Shown piece after piece: positions 7,205 to 14,037 of a stretch of DNA of 20,285 bases. A model generated the notes under the pieces. It was not told the origin of the DNA and made no database searches. It saw nothing but the letters and a program-made list of their open reading frames with translations. Position 1 is the first letter of the stretch; every line of letters begins with the position of its first letter. Source of the DNA: Bacteroidota bacterium (GTDB lineage: Bacteria; Bacteroidota; Bacteroidia; UKL13-3); NCBI GenBank assembly GCA_947462865.1, contig CANHRW010000011.1, positions 1 to 20,285 on the forward strand, written 5' to 3'. Both the position numbers and the translations under genes were made by a program.

Positions 7205-7246
7205 TTAGCGGGAAAGAGTAAAGCCTTGGCTAACTACCCGCAAGGA
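7205..7246 (+). promoter_or_regulatory. Possible structured 5' leader of rpsH
   Basis: The putative rpsH leader contains an imperfect hairpin: GCGGG (7208-7212) can pair with CCCGC (7237-7241). Inside it AGC (7222-7224) can pair with GCT (7229-7231) around CTTG. It is followed by AAGGA (7242-7246), 14 bp before the ATG, too far for a normal Shine-Dalgarno spacing. S8 is the autogenous repressor of the spc operon in E. coli, so an S8-binding leader in front of rpsH would make sense. I could not match the structure to the known S8 site, so that role is inference only. Confidence 0.4.
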
Positions 7247-7260
7247 TAAAAATAAAACAT

Positions 7261-7659
7261 ATGACAGATCCAATTTCAGACTATCTAACAAGACTTCGCA
7301 ACGCGATCAAGGCAAGCCATCGTATTGTTGAAGTACCTTCATCAAAAATCAAGAAGGAAATCACAAGAGTACTTTTTGAAAAAGGGTACATCTTAAACTA
7401 CAAATTCGAAGAAGTAGTTAATCATCAAGGTACAATCAAAATTGCTTTAAAGTACAATCCTATTACCAAAACTTCAGCAATCAAGAAAATGGAGCGTATC
7501 AGTCGCCCTGGATTAAGAAGATACACAGGTGTAGAAACCATGCCTAGAGTAATCAATGGAATGGGAATCGCGATTGTTACTACCTCTAAAGGTGTAATGA
7601 CCGATAAAGAAGCTAGAAAATTAAATGTTGGTGGTGAGGTATTGTGTTACATTTATTAA
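7261..7659 (+). CDS. rpsH: 30S ribosomal protein S8 (uS8)
   Basis: A 132-residue S8 (E. coli 130), a primary binder of the central domain of 16S rRNA and, in enterobacteria, the translational repressor of the spc operon. MTDPISDYLTRLRNA, VPSSKIKKEI, and the C-terminal RPGLRRYTG, MPRVINGMGIAIVTTSKGVM and GGEVLCYIY are all typical. It is the first gene after the 123-bp gap with its own promoter and leader, so S8 and the genes after it can be made separately from the upstream half of the cluster. Confidence 0.99.
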   Translation: MTDPISDYLTRLRNAIKASHRIVEVPSSKIKKEITRVLFEKGYILNYKFEEVVNHQGTIKIALKYNPITKTSAIKKMERISRPGLRRYTGVETMPRVINGMGIAIVTTSKGVMTDKEARKLNVGGEVLCYIY

Positions 7660-7664
7660 TTAAT

Positions 7665-7670
7665 AGGAGA
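7665..7670 (+). promoter_or_regulatory. Strong Shine-Dalgarno before rplF
   Basis: AGGAGA at 7665-7670 lies 8 bp before the rplF ATG and is a near-perfect match to the anti-Shine-Dalgarno core with ideal spacing. It stands out because most starts in this window have no such sequence, as expected for Bacteroidota. It lies in the short rpsH-rplF gap, so it has no coding constraint to explain it. Confidence 0.6.
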
Positions 7671-7678
7671 AACAACAC

Positions 7679-8233
7679 ATGTCACGTATAGGAAAAGCAC
7701 CAATTGCATTACCTGCTGGAGTAGAAGTTAAAGTATCTCCATCAAATGAAGTTTCAGTAAAAGGTCCAAAAGGAACATTAACTCAAGTGATTGATGCTGA
7801 TATGAGCATCCAAGTAGAAAATGGTACCCTTTCAATTTCAAGACCAACAGATCAAAAAAGACATAAAGCATTACATGGTTTATACCGTTCTTTGTTAAAC
7901 AACATGGTTATTGGTGTTTCACAAGGATACAAAAAGCGTCAAGAGTTAGTCGGTGTAGGTTATAAAGCTACAAACGATGGCAATATTTTGGATTTGACTC
8001 TTGGTTACTCTCACCATATCTATTTTCAAGTTCCAGCTGAACTTTCAGTTAAAACTGAACAAGATAAAGGTAAAAATCCAATCATCACTTTAGAAGGTGC
8101 CGATAAACAGCTAATCGGTCAAGTTGCTGCAAAAATTCGTTCACTTCGTGCACCTGAGCCTTACAAAGGAAAAGGTATCAAGTTTGAAGGTGAAATTTTA
8201 CGTAGAAAAGCTGGTAAAACAGCCTCTAAATAA
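7679..8233 (+). CDS. rplF: 50S ribosomal protein L6 (uL6)
   Basis: A 184-residue L6 (E. coli 177) at the base of the L7/L12 stalk next to the sarcin-ricin loop. MSRIGKAPIALPAGVEV, VKGPKGTL, the duplicated-fold boundary near LVGVGYKA, and the C-terminal RAPEPYKGKGIKFEGEILRR with GK tail are standard. The start is set by the conserved MSRIGK sequence and supported by an AGGAGA 8 bp upstream, the clearest ribosome binding site in the window. It is 19 bp after rpsH and 9 bp before rplR. Confidence 0.99.
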   Translation: MSRIGKAPIALPAGVEVKVSPSNEVSVKGPKGTLTQVIDADMSIQVENGTLSISRPTDQKRHKALHGLYRSLLNNMVIGVSQGYKKRQELVGVGYKATNDGNILDLTLGYSHHIYFQVPAELSVKTEQDKGKNPIITLEGADKQLIGQVAAKIRSLRAPEPYKGKGIKFEGEILRRKAGKTASK

Positions 8234-8242
8234 ACTTAAGTT

Positions 8243-8587
8243 ATGGTTACGAAAGATTCAAGAAGAAATAAAATTAAAGCGAGAATACGCAGTCGTATTA
8301 AAGGAACAGCTCAACAACCTCGTTTGTCTGTGTTTAGAAGTAACAAACAGATTTATGCTCAGTTGATTGATGATTTAACTGGTGTAACTTTGGTCTCAGC
8401 TTCATCAAGAGCATTTTCAGACAAAGTTGCCAAGGTAGAACTTGCTACTCTAGTTGGAAAAGCGATCGCTGAAAAAGCAGCATCAGCAGGTGTTAAAACT
8501 TGTGTATTCGACAGAAATGGATACTTGTACCATGGAAGAGTGAAAGCTCTTGCTGAAGGTGCACGTGAGGGTGGATTAATTTTTTAA
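8243..8587 (+). CDS. rplR: 50S ribosomal protein L18 (uL18)
   Basis: A 114-residue L18 (E. coli 117), which binds 5S rRNA together with L5 and L25. The signatures are the basic N-terminus RRNKIKARIRSRIKGTAQQP, LSVFRSNKQIYAQLIDD, and the C-terminal CVFDRNGYLYHGRVKALAEG followed by AREGGL. The context between rplF and rpsE is the universal one. No Shine-Dalgarno is visible before the ATG. Confidence 0.98.
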   Translation: MVTKDSRRNKIKARIRSRIKGTAQQPRLSVFRSNKQIYAQLIDDLTGVTLVSASSRAFSDKVAKVELATLVGKAIAEKAASAGVKTCVFDRNGYLYHGRVKALAEGAREGGLIF

Positions 8588-8604
8588 TTTTTAGAAGTAG
8601 AATT

Positions 8605-9126
8605 ATGTCAACAGCAAACATAAAGAAAGTAAAATCTAGCGATATTGAGTTAAAAGAGAAAGTAGTTTCTATTAACCGTGTAGCTAAGGTAACAAAAGGT
8701 GGTCGTACATTTAGCTTTTCTGCACTCGTTGTAGTAGGCGATGGTAACGGTATTGTTGGTTACGGATTGGGTAAAGCCATGGAAGTAACTGATGCCATCA
8801 GCAAAGGAATTGATGATGCAAAAAAGAATTTGGTTAAAGTTCCAGTTTTGAAAGGAACAGTTCCTCATGAACAATTTGGTAAATATGCTGGTGGTCGTGT
8901 GTTTTTAAAACCTGCCGCTCATGGTACTGGAGTAATTGCAGGTGGTGCAATGCGTGCAGTATTAGAAAGTGCAGGAATTACAGATGTATTGGCCAAGTCT
9001 AAAGGTTCTTCAAACCCTCACAATGTGGTTAAAGCAACCATTCAGGCTTTGTTGAACATGAGAGACGCATTTACAATTGCACAAACTAGAGGAATCAGTC
9101 TAAAGAAAGTTTTTAACGGAGAATAA
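8605..9126 (+). CDS. rpsE: 30S ribosomal protein S5 (uS5)
   Basis: A 173-residue S5 (E. coli 167), involved in decoding accuracy and, with S3 and S4, in the mRNA entry channel. The N-terminal double-stranded-RNA-binding fold contains VSINRVAKVTKGGRTFSFSA and VVGDGNGIVGYGLGKAMEV; the C-terminal half has PHEQFGKYAGGRVFLKPA, GTGVIAGGAMRAVLE, and AKSKGSSNPHNVVKAT. TAGAA (8598-8602) lies 2 bp before the ATG instead of a Shine-Dalgarno. The rpmD ATG follows 4 bp after the stop. Confidence 0.99.
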   Translation: MSTANIKKVKSSDIELKEKVVSINRVAKVTKGGRTFSFSALVVVGDGNGIVGYGLGKAMEVTDAISKGIDDAKKNLVKVPVLKGTVPHEQFGKYAGGRVFLKPAAHGTGVIAGGAMRAVLESAGITDVLAKSKGSSNPHNVVKATIQALLNMRDAFTIAQTRGISLKKVFNGE

Positions 9127-9130
9127 TACA

Positions 9131-9310
9131 ATGGCTAAAATTAAAGTAACACAAATTAAGAGTACGATTGATCGTTCAGAGAACCAAAAACGTACTGTTC
9201 GTGCATTGGGTTTCACTAAATTGAACCAAAGTATTGAAGTTGAAGCAACTCCTCAAATCATAGGTATGGTTAACAAAGTTTCTCACTTAGTAAAAGTTGA
9301 AAATTGCTAA
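9131..9310 (+). CDS. rpmD: 50S ribosomal protein L30 (uL30)
   Basis: A 59-residue protein, exactly the length of E. coli L30, read from ATG at 9131 to TAA at 9308-9310. The start MAKIKVTQIKSTIDRSENQK and the following RTVRALGFTKLNQSIEVE match the L30 pattern (a GLxK-type loop after a short basic helix), and the protein ends with a strand around GMVNKVSHLVKVE. Its place between rpsE (4 bp upstream) and rplO (48 bp downstream) is the conserved one. Small, but both sequence and context support it. Confidence 0.96.
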   Translation: MAKIKVTQIKSTIDRSENQKRTVRALGFTKLNQSIEVEATPQIIGMVNKVSHLVKVENC

Positions 9311-9358
9311 TCAAATTGCTTCTTTAATTTATTATTCAGGTATAAAGTAAAATAGAAA

Positions 9359-9808
9359 ATGAAATTACATACATTAAAACCAGCTGCGGGTTCAACCCAT
9401 AAAGAAGGAAAACGTGTAGGTCGTGGTGAAGGAAGTGGAAAAGGCGGAACTGCCGCTCGTGGTCACAAAGGAGCTGGTTCTAGAAGTGGTACTTCAACCA
9501 AACGTGGATTCGAGGGTGGTCAAATGCCTTTGTATAGAAGAATTCCTAAATTTGGTTTCAAAAATTTGAATAGAGTTGCTTATGCACCAATTAACTTAGA
9601 CAAATTACAAGATTTGGCTGATAAAGGTTTAACCACAATTGACAGAGAAGTATTGTTGTCAAATGGCTTAATTGGTAAAAAAGACTTGATAAAAATCTTA
9701 GGTCGTGGAGAATTAAAATCAGCAGTTCAAATCACTGCAGATGCTTTCTCAACAGCTGCCCAAAAAGCAGTAGAAGCGGCTGGTGGTTCAATCACAGCCT
9801 CTAAATAA
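9359..9808 (+). CDS. rplO: 50S ribosomal protein L15 (uL15)
   Basis: A 149-residue L15 (E. coli 144), a late-assembly protein whose long basic N-terminal arm runs through 23S rRNA. The arm is visible as KRVGRGEGSGKGGTAARGHK followed by SRSGTSTKRGFEGGQMPLYR and RIPKFGF. The globular C-terminal half includes GLIGKKDLIKILGRGEL. The 48-bp gap before it has no promoter of the TAnnTTTG type and no hairpin I can see. The ATG is directly preceded by TAGAAA. Confidence 0.98.
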   Translation: MKLHTLKPAAGSTHKEGKRVGRGEGSGKGGTAARGHKGAGSRSGTSTKRGFEGGQMPLYRRIPKFGFKNLNRVAYAPINLDKLQDLADKGLTTIDREVLLSNGLIGKKDLIKILGRGELKSAVQITADAFSTAAQKAVEAAGGSITASK

Positions 9809-9836
9809 ATAAGTAGAAATTTAACCTTCAAGTATC

Positions 9837-11204
9837 GTGAAGAAAATAATAGAAACATTCCAAAACATTCTTCGTATAGAAGAACTTCGTTATAAACTTG
9901 CATTGACTTTTTGGCTTTTGTTAGCCTACAGAGTAGGAACTTATATCACATTGCCAGGTGTAGATGCGAATTTGTTAGAAGGTTCTGCCAAACAAGCAGA
10001 TGGAGGAATTTTCGGATTAATTAACATGTTTGCAGGAGGTGCTTTTGCCCGTGGTTCAATATTTGCCTTGGGTATCATGCCTTACATTTCTGCTTCAATT
10101 GTTGTACAGTTATTGAGCTTAGCAGTACCTTCTTTCCAGAAAATGCAAAAAGAAGGTGAAGAAGGTAGAAGAAAAATCAATCAAATTACCAGGTACTTAA
10201 CCATTGCAATTACTGCAGTTCAGTCTATAGGATTCTTAATTAATTTGAAATCTGAAAACCCACAAGCTGTTTTGTCTATGACTAATCCTGCGGCTATGTC
10301 AGACTTCTTTTTCATGATGAGTTCAATTGTCATTCTTACTTCAAGTACCATGTTTATTATGTGGTTAGGTGAAAGAATTACAGAAAAAGGTATAGGAAAC
10401 GGAATATCATTAATCATCATGATTGGTATCATTGCTCGATTGCCATTTGCTTTGAAAGATGAATTCATCTTTAAATTGTCAGAAAGTGGTGGTGGATTGG
10501 TTATTTTCTTAGTAGAATTGGCTGCCTTATTTGGTGTAATCATGATGACCATTTTATTGGTTCAAGGTACCAGAAGAATACCGGTTCAATATGCCAAAAG
10601 AGTAGTTGGTAATCGTCAATATGGTGGGGTACGTCAGTATATTCCATTAAAGGTTAATGCTGCAGGTGTAATGCCAATCATCTTTGCTCAAGCATTGATG
10701 TTTATTCCATCTACTGTTGCACAATTTTTTCCGAATTATGAATCTATGCAAGGTGTAATAGCTGCTTTTATTAACCCTACAAGTTGGACTTACAGCATTA
10801 CTTTCGCATTATTGATCATCATTTTCACCTATTTCTATACTGCTATTTCAGTAAATGCAGTACAAATTGCAGATGACATGAAAAGAAATAGTGGTTTTAT
10901 TCCAGGGGTTAAGCCAGGTAAAGCTACTGCAGATTTCATTGATAATGTAATGTCAAGAATAACCTTACCTGGAGCTGTATTTTTAGCGATTGTAGCAATC
11001 ATGCCTTCATTGGCTAATGTATTGAATATCAACAATCAATTTGCACAGTTTTATGGTGGAACTTCACTGTTGATTTTAGTCGGTGTTGTGTTGGATACCT
11101 TGCAACAAGTAGAAAGTCATTTAATGATGCGTCACTACGATGGTTTGATGAAATCAGGAAGAATTAAAGGAAGATCGGCTGTAGGAGGAGGAGCTGCACA
11201 GTAG
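9837..11204 (+). CDS. secY: Protein translocase subunit SecY
   Basis: A 455-residue SecY (E. coli 443), the channel of the Sec translocon in the inner membrane. About ten hydrophobic segments are visible, starting at LALTFWLLLAYRVG (about residue 22). Family blocks include GGAFARGSIFALGIMPYISA with ASIVVQLL, GERITEKGIGNGISLIIM, RRIPVQYAKRVVG, PLKVNAAGVMPIIFAQAL and the cytoplasmic loop region KRNSGFIPGVKPGKAT. The start is GTG at 9837, giving MKKIIETFQNILRIEELRYK as in relatives; the next in-frame ATG is far inside the protein. It is the only non-ATG start I assign in the window and has a 28-bp gap without a Shine-Dalgarno. It ends the spc block; no map or adk gene follows. Confidence 0.99.
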   Translation: MKKIIETFQNILRIEELRYKLALTFWLLLAYRVGTYITLPGVDANLLEGSAKQADGGIFGLINMFAGGAFARGSIFALGIMPYISASIVVQLLSLAVPSFQKMQKEGEEGRRKINQITRYLTIAITAVQSIGFLINLKSENPQAVLSMTNPAAMSDFFFMMSSIVILTSSTMFIMWLGERITEKGIGNGISLIIMIGIIARLPFALKDEFIFKLSESGGGLVIFLVELAALFGVIMMTILLVQGTRRIPVQYAKRVVGNRQYGGVRQYIPLKVNAAGVMPIIFAQALMFIPSTVAQFFPNYESMQGVIAAFINPTSWTYSITFALLIIIFTYFYTAISVNAVQIADDMKRNSGFIPGVKPGKATADFIDNVMSRITLPGAVFLAIVAIMPSLANVLNINNQFAQFYGGTSLLILVGVVLDTLQQVESHLMMRHYDGLMKSGRIKGRSAVGGGAAQ

Positions 11205-11211
11205 AAGAATT

Positions 11212-11241
11212 ATTGATATTTCAATATTTTGACTATCTTTG
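11212..11241 (+). promoter_or_regulatory. Bacteroidota-type promoter for infA and the alpha block
   Basis: TATCTTTG at 11234-11241 is an exact match to the TAnnTTTG -7 consensus. ATTG at 11212-11215 stands 18 bp upstream as a one-mismatch -33 box. It lies in the 56-bp gap between secY and infA. Initiation about 5-8 bp downstream would give an unusually short leader of roughly 12-15 nt before the infA ATG at 11261. The sequence after the box (CAACCCTTTT) parallels that of the rpsH promoter. This promoter would make IF-1, S13, S11, S4, the RNA polymerase alpha subunit and L17 independent of upstream transcription. Confidence 0.75.
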
Positions 11242-11260
11242 CAACCCTTTTAAGGTAAAT

Positions 11261-11479
11261 ATGACAAAACAAGCACTCATAAAACAAGACGGTACTATCA
11301 CGGAATCACTTAGTAACGCAATGTTTCGGGTACGATTGGAAAATGGACATGAAATCATTGCCCATATTTCAGGGAAAATGAGGATGCACTATATTAAAAT
11401 CTTGCCAGGTGACAAGGTTTCAGTAGAAATGTCTCCATATGATTTAAGTAAAGGAAGAATTATATACAGGTATAAATAA
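11261..11479 (+). CDS. infA: Translation initiation factor IF-1
   Basis: A 72-residue protein, exactly the family length, with a single S1-like OB fold that binds the ribosomal A site during initiation. KQALIKQDGTITESLSNAMF and FRVRLENGHEIIAHISGKMR, then LPGDKVSVEMSPYDLSKGRI, are diagnostic. The frame is open upstream to a TTG at 11213, but that extension overlaps the promoter and is foreign to the family, so I use the ATG at 11261. A weak AAGG lies 5 bp before it. It is directly downstream of the alpha-block promoter. Confidence 0.98.
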   Translation: MTKQALIKQDGTITESLSNAMFRVRLENGHEIIAHISGKMRMHYIKILPGDKVSVEMSPYDLSKGRIIYRYK

Positions 11480-11492
11480 ACCGTAGAAAAAA

Positions 11493-11609
11493 ATGAAAAT
11501 CAGAGCATCTGTAAAAAAGCGCAGTGAAGACTGCATTATTGTAAAACGTAAAGGAAGGGTATACGTAATCAATAAGAAGAACCCAAAGTTTAAACAACGT
11601 CAAGGATAA
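11493..11609 (+). CDS. rpmJ: 50S ribosomal protein L36 (bL36), zinc-free type
   Basis: A 38-residue L36, read from ATG at 11493 to TAA at 11607-11609. MKIRASVKKRSEDC and the terminal KQRQG identify it. Zinc-binding L36 uses Cys11, Cys14, Cys27 and His32/33; here position 11 is Ser, 14 is Cys, 27 is Asn and 33 is Phe, so only one ligand remains and the protein should not hold zinc. This is the form I expect in Bacteroidota rather than a mutation. It lies 13 bp after infA, and TAGAAA (11484-11489) precedes the start. AAGGA inside its last codons may help initiate rpsM 8 bp further on. Confidence 0.96.
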   Translation: MKIRASVKKRSEDCIIVKRKGRVYVINKKNPKFKQRQG

Positions 11610-11614
11610 TATAT

Positions 11615-11992
11615 ATGGCTCGTATTGCTGGTATTGATTTGCCCAAAAATAAAAGGGGCGAGATTGGATTAACTTACATTTATGGCATTGGTCGTACCAC
11701 TGCTCAAAACATTCTTACTACCTGTGGAATTGACTGGAGTAAAAAGGTGAGCGAATGGAATGATGAAGAATTGAACGCCATTAGAAAACACATCACAGAA
11801 AGTTTAACCATAGAAGGTGAATTACGTTCTGAGCGTCAATTGAATATTAAGCGTTTGCTAGATATTGGTTGCTACAGAGGTTTACGTCACCGTAAAGGTT
11901 TACCTGTTCGTGGTCAACGCACTAGAACCAATTCTCGTACAAGAAAAGGAAAACGCAAAACAGTTGCAGGTAAAAAGAAAGTAACTAAATAG
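11615..11992 (+). CDS. rpsM: 30S ribosomal protein S13 (uS13)
   Basis: A 125-residue S13 (E. coli 118), in the 30S head, bridging to L5 and contacting P-site tRNA with its C-terminal tail. MARIAGIDLPKNKRGEIGLT, YIYGIGRTTAQNIL, RLLDIGCYRGLRHRKGLPVR and GQRTRTNSRTRKG are the conserved parts. The basic tail runs on with KRKTVAGKKKVTK, a few residues longer than in E. coli. It is 5 bp after rpmJ. Its TAG stop is part of a TAGAAA that lies 8 bp before the rpsK start. Confidence 0.99.
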   Translation: MARIAGIDLPKNKRGEIGLTYIYGIGRTTAQNILTTCGIDWSKKVSEWNDEELNAIRKHITESLTIEGELRSERQLNIKRLLDIGCYRGLRHRKGLPVRGQRTRTNSRTRKGKRKTVAGKKKVTK

Positions 11993-12003
11993 AAATAAGA
12001 AAG

Positions 12004-12396
12004 ATGGCAGCGAATAACAAAAAAGTTACCAAAAAAAGAGTAGTTAGTGTTGATACTCATGGTCAAGCTCATATCAAGGCTTCATTCAACAACATCATCA
12101 TCTCTCTTACTAACCAAACCGGACAGGTGATCTCTTGGGCATCTGCAGGTAAAATGGGTTTTAGAGGTTCAAAAAAGAATACTCCTTATGCAGCTCAAAT
12201 GGCTGCGAGCGATTGTGCTCGTGTTGCTTTTGAAGCTGGTATGAAAAAAGTAGATGTTTTTGTAAAAGGTCCTGGTTCTGGAAGAGAATCAGCTATTAGA
12301 ACCCTCCAAACAGCAGGGATTGAAGTTTTGTCTATAACTGACATTACCCCACTTCCGCACAATGGTTGCAGACCTCCAAAAGCACGCAGAGTATAA
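12004..12396 (+). CDS. rpsK: 30S ribosomal protein S11 (uS11)
   Basis: A 130-residue S11 (E. coli 129) on the 30S platform near the mRNA exit and the 3' end of 16S rRNA. Its signature stretches are GQAHIKASFNNIIISLTNQT, SAGKMGFRGSKKNTPYAAQM, and the C-terminal ITDITPLPHNGCRPPKARRV. Spacing is 11 bp from rpsM and 20 bp to rpsD. In Bacteroidota the platform region is of interest because the anti-Shine-Dalgarno is thought to be sequestered nearby by other platform proteins; nothing in this S11 itself looks unusual. Confidence 0.99.
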   Translation: MAANNKKVTKKRVVSVDTHGQAHIKASFNNIIISLTNQTGQVISWASAGKMGFRGSKKNTPYAAQMAASDCARVAFEAGMKKVDVFVKGPGSGRESAIRTLQTAGIEVLSITDITPLPHNGCRPPKARRV

Positions 12397-12416
12397 TTTA
12401 TAGTAGATAAATAGAC

Positions 12417-13025
12417 ATGGCAAGATATATAGGACCAAAAACCAAAATCGCTAGACGTTTCAAAGATCCAATCTTTGGACCTGATAAGTCTTACGAAAAA
12501 AGAAATGTACCTCCTGGGCAACATGGAATGGCACGTAAGCGTGCTAAATTAACTGAATACGCTATTCAGTTGTATGAAAAACAAAAAGCAAAATTCACTT
12601 ATGGTGTTTTAGAGCGTCAGTTCTACAAAACATTTGAATTGGCAGCTAGAAAAAAAGGAATTACAGGTGAAAACTTGCTCAAGTTTCTTGAATCGCGTTT
12701 AGACAATACTGTATTTCGTTTAGGTATTGCTCAAACCAGAGCTCAAGCCCGTCAATTGGTTTCTCACAGACACATAACTGTGAATGGTAAAGTAGTTGAT
12801 ATCAGTTCTTATCAATTGAAACCAGGTGATATGGTAGCTGTTAGAGAGAAATCAAAATCTTTGGAAATCGTAACGAACGCTCTTGCATCTAGTAACGCCA
12901 AAAAATTCAATTGGTTAAACTGGGATGGAAAAGAAATGAGTGGTACATTCATGGCTTATCCTGAAAGAGATCAAATTCCAGAAAATATTAAAGAACAATT
13001 GATCGTTGAATTGTATTCGAAATAA
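12417..13025 (+). CDS. rpsD: 30S ribosomal protein S4 (uS4), cysteine-free
   Basis: A 202-residue S4 (E. coli 206), a primary 16S binder that nucleates the 30S body and, in E. coli, represses the alpha operon. MARYIGPKTKIARRFKDPIF begins the N-terminal extension, followed by PPGQHGMARKRAKLTEYAIQ. The S4 RNA-binding domain is seen at LESRLDNTVFRLGIAQTRAQ, ARQLVSHRHITVNGKVVDI and KPGDMVAVREKSK. There are no cysteines at all, so this is not the zinc-binding S4 variant. It is 20 bp after rpsK; TAGAC immediately precedes the ATG. Confidence 0.99.
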   Translation: MARYIGPKTKIARRFKDPIFGPDKSYEKRNVPPGQHGMARKRAKLTEYAIQLYEKQKAKFTYGVLERQFYKTFELAARKKGITGENLLKFLESRLDNTVFRLGIAQTRAQARQLVSHRHITVNGKVVDISSYQLKPGDMVAVREKSKSLEIVTNALASSNAKKFNWLNWDGKEMSGTFMAYPERDQIPENIKEQLIVELYSK

Positions 13026-13044
13026 TCATTAAACAGAATTATCA

Positions 13045-14037
13045 ATGAGTATCCTTGCTTTTCAAAAGCCTGACAAAGTTATTATGCACAAAGAAACTGA
13101 CTTTTTTGGTCAGTTTGAGTTCCGTCCTTTAGAAAAAGGATATGGTGTAACTATTGGAAATTCTCTTAGAAGAATTCTCCTTTCTTCTTTGGAAGGTTAT
13201 GCAATTACTGGAATTAAAATTTCAGGAGTTGACCATGAGTTTTCAACCATCAAAGGGGTAATCGAGGATGTAACTGAAATTGTTTTAAATTTGAAGCAAG
13301 TTCGTTTCAAAAGAATTACAGATGGGGTTGATTCAGAGAAAATATTTATCAATATCAAAGGACAGGAGCAATTCCTTGCTGGTGAAATTGGTAAACATAC
13401 CAATTCATTCAGGGTATTAAATCCAGATTTGGTAATCTGCAACATGGAACAGTTTGTCGGTCTAGAGATTGAGTTAACTGTTGAAAAAGGTAGAGGTTAT
13501 GTGCCTGCAGAAGAAAATAAACCAAAAGATGCAGTTATTGGTTACATTCCTATGGATGCCATTTTTACTCCTATTAAGAATGTAAAATACAGTGTAGAGG
13601 ATTACCGTGTTGAACAAAAAACAGATTACGAGAAGTTACAAATTGAAATAGCTACTGATGGATCTATTCATCCTGAGGAAGCATTGAAAGAAGCTGCTAA
13701 AATTTTAATTCAACATTTCATGTTGTTCTCTGATGAGTTAATCACATTAGATACTCAGGTAAAAGAACCAACTCAAGAAGTGGATGAGAATTTCTTGCAT
13801 GTACGCAAAATTCTAAAAACGCCTTTGTCTGATTTAGATTTATCTGTAAGAGCATACAATTGTTTGAAAGCAGCTGATATTAAATCATTAGCAGATTTAG
13901 TAGCGTATGATATTGCAGACTTATTGAAGTTCAGAAATTTTGGTAAAAAGTCTTTGAGTGAATTAGAAGAATTGGTTCGTGAAAAAGGTTTAACTTTCGG
14001 TATTGATATTTCAAAATATAAATTGAACGAAGACTAA
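13045..14037 (+). CDS. rpoA: DNA-directed RNA polymerase subunit alpha
   Basis: A 330-residue alpha subunit (E. coli 329), the dimeric scaffold for RNA polymerase assembly. The N-terminal domain (to about residue 235) has EFRPLEKGYGVTIGNSLRRI and LLSSLEGYAITGIKI. The C-terminal domain (about 255-325) has LSDLDLSVRAYNCLKAADIK and LLKFRNFGKKSLSELEELV. Arg269 and Asn272 align with E. coli Arg265 and Asn268, the residues that contact UP-element DNA, so A-tract recognition by alpha is plausible here, for example at the rpsH promoter. It lies 19 bp after rpsD and 29 bp before rplQ. Confidence 0.99.
   Translation: MSILAFQKPDKVIMHKETDFFGQFEFRPLEKGYGVTIGNSLRRILLSSLEGYAITGIKISGVDHEFSTIKGVIEDVTEIVLNLKQVRFKRITDGVDSEKIFINIKGQEQFLAGEIGKHTNSFRVLNPDLVICNMEQFVGLEIELTVEKGRGYVPAEENKPKDAVIGYIPMDAIFTPIKNVKYSVEDYRVEQKTDYEKLQIEIATDGSIHPEEALKEAAKILIQHFMLFSDELITLDTQVKEPTQEVDENFLHVRKILKTPLSDLDLSVRAYNCLKAADIKSLADLVAYDIADLLKFRNFGKKSLSELEELVREKGLTFGIDISKYKLNED

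Noticed and set aside
7222..7241. GGCTAACT in the rpsH leader resembles the GGCTAACTCC of 16S rRNA just before the 530 loop, suggesting rRNA mimicry.
   Set aside because: Only 8 consecutive bases match, and that rRNA region is not the S8 site, so chance is the simpler explanation.
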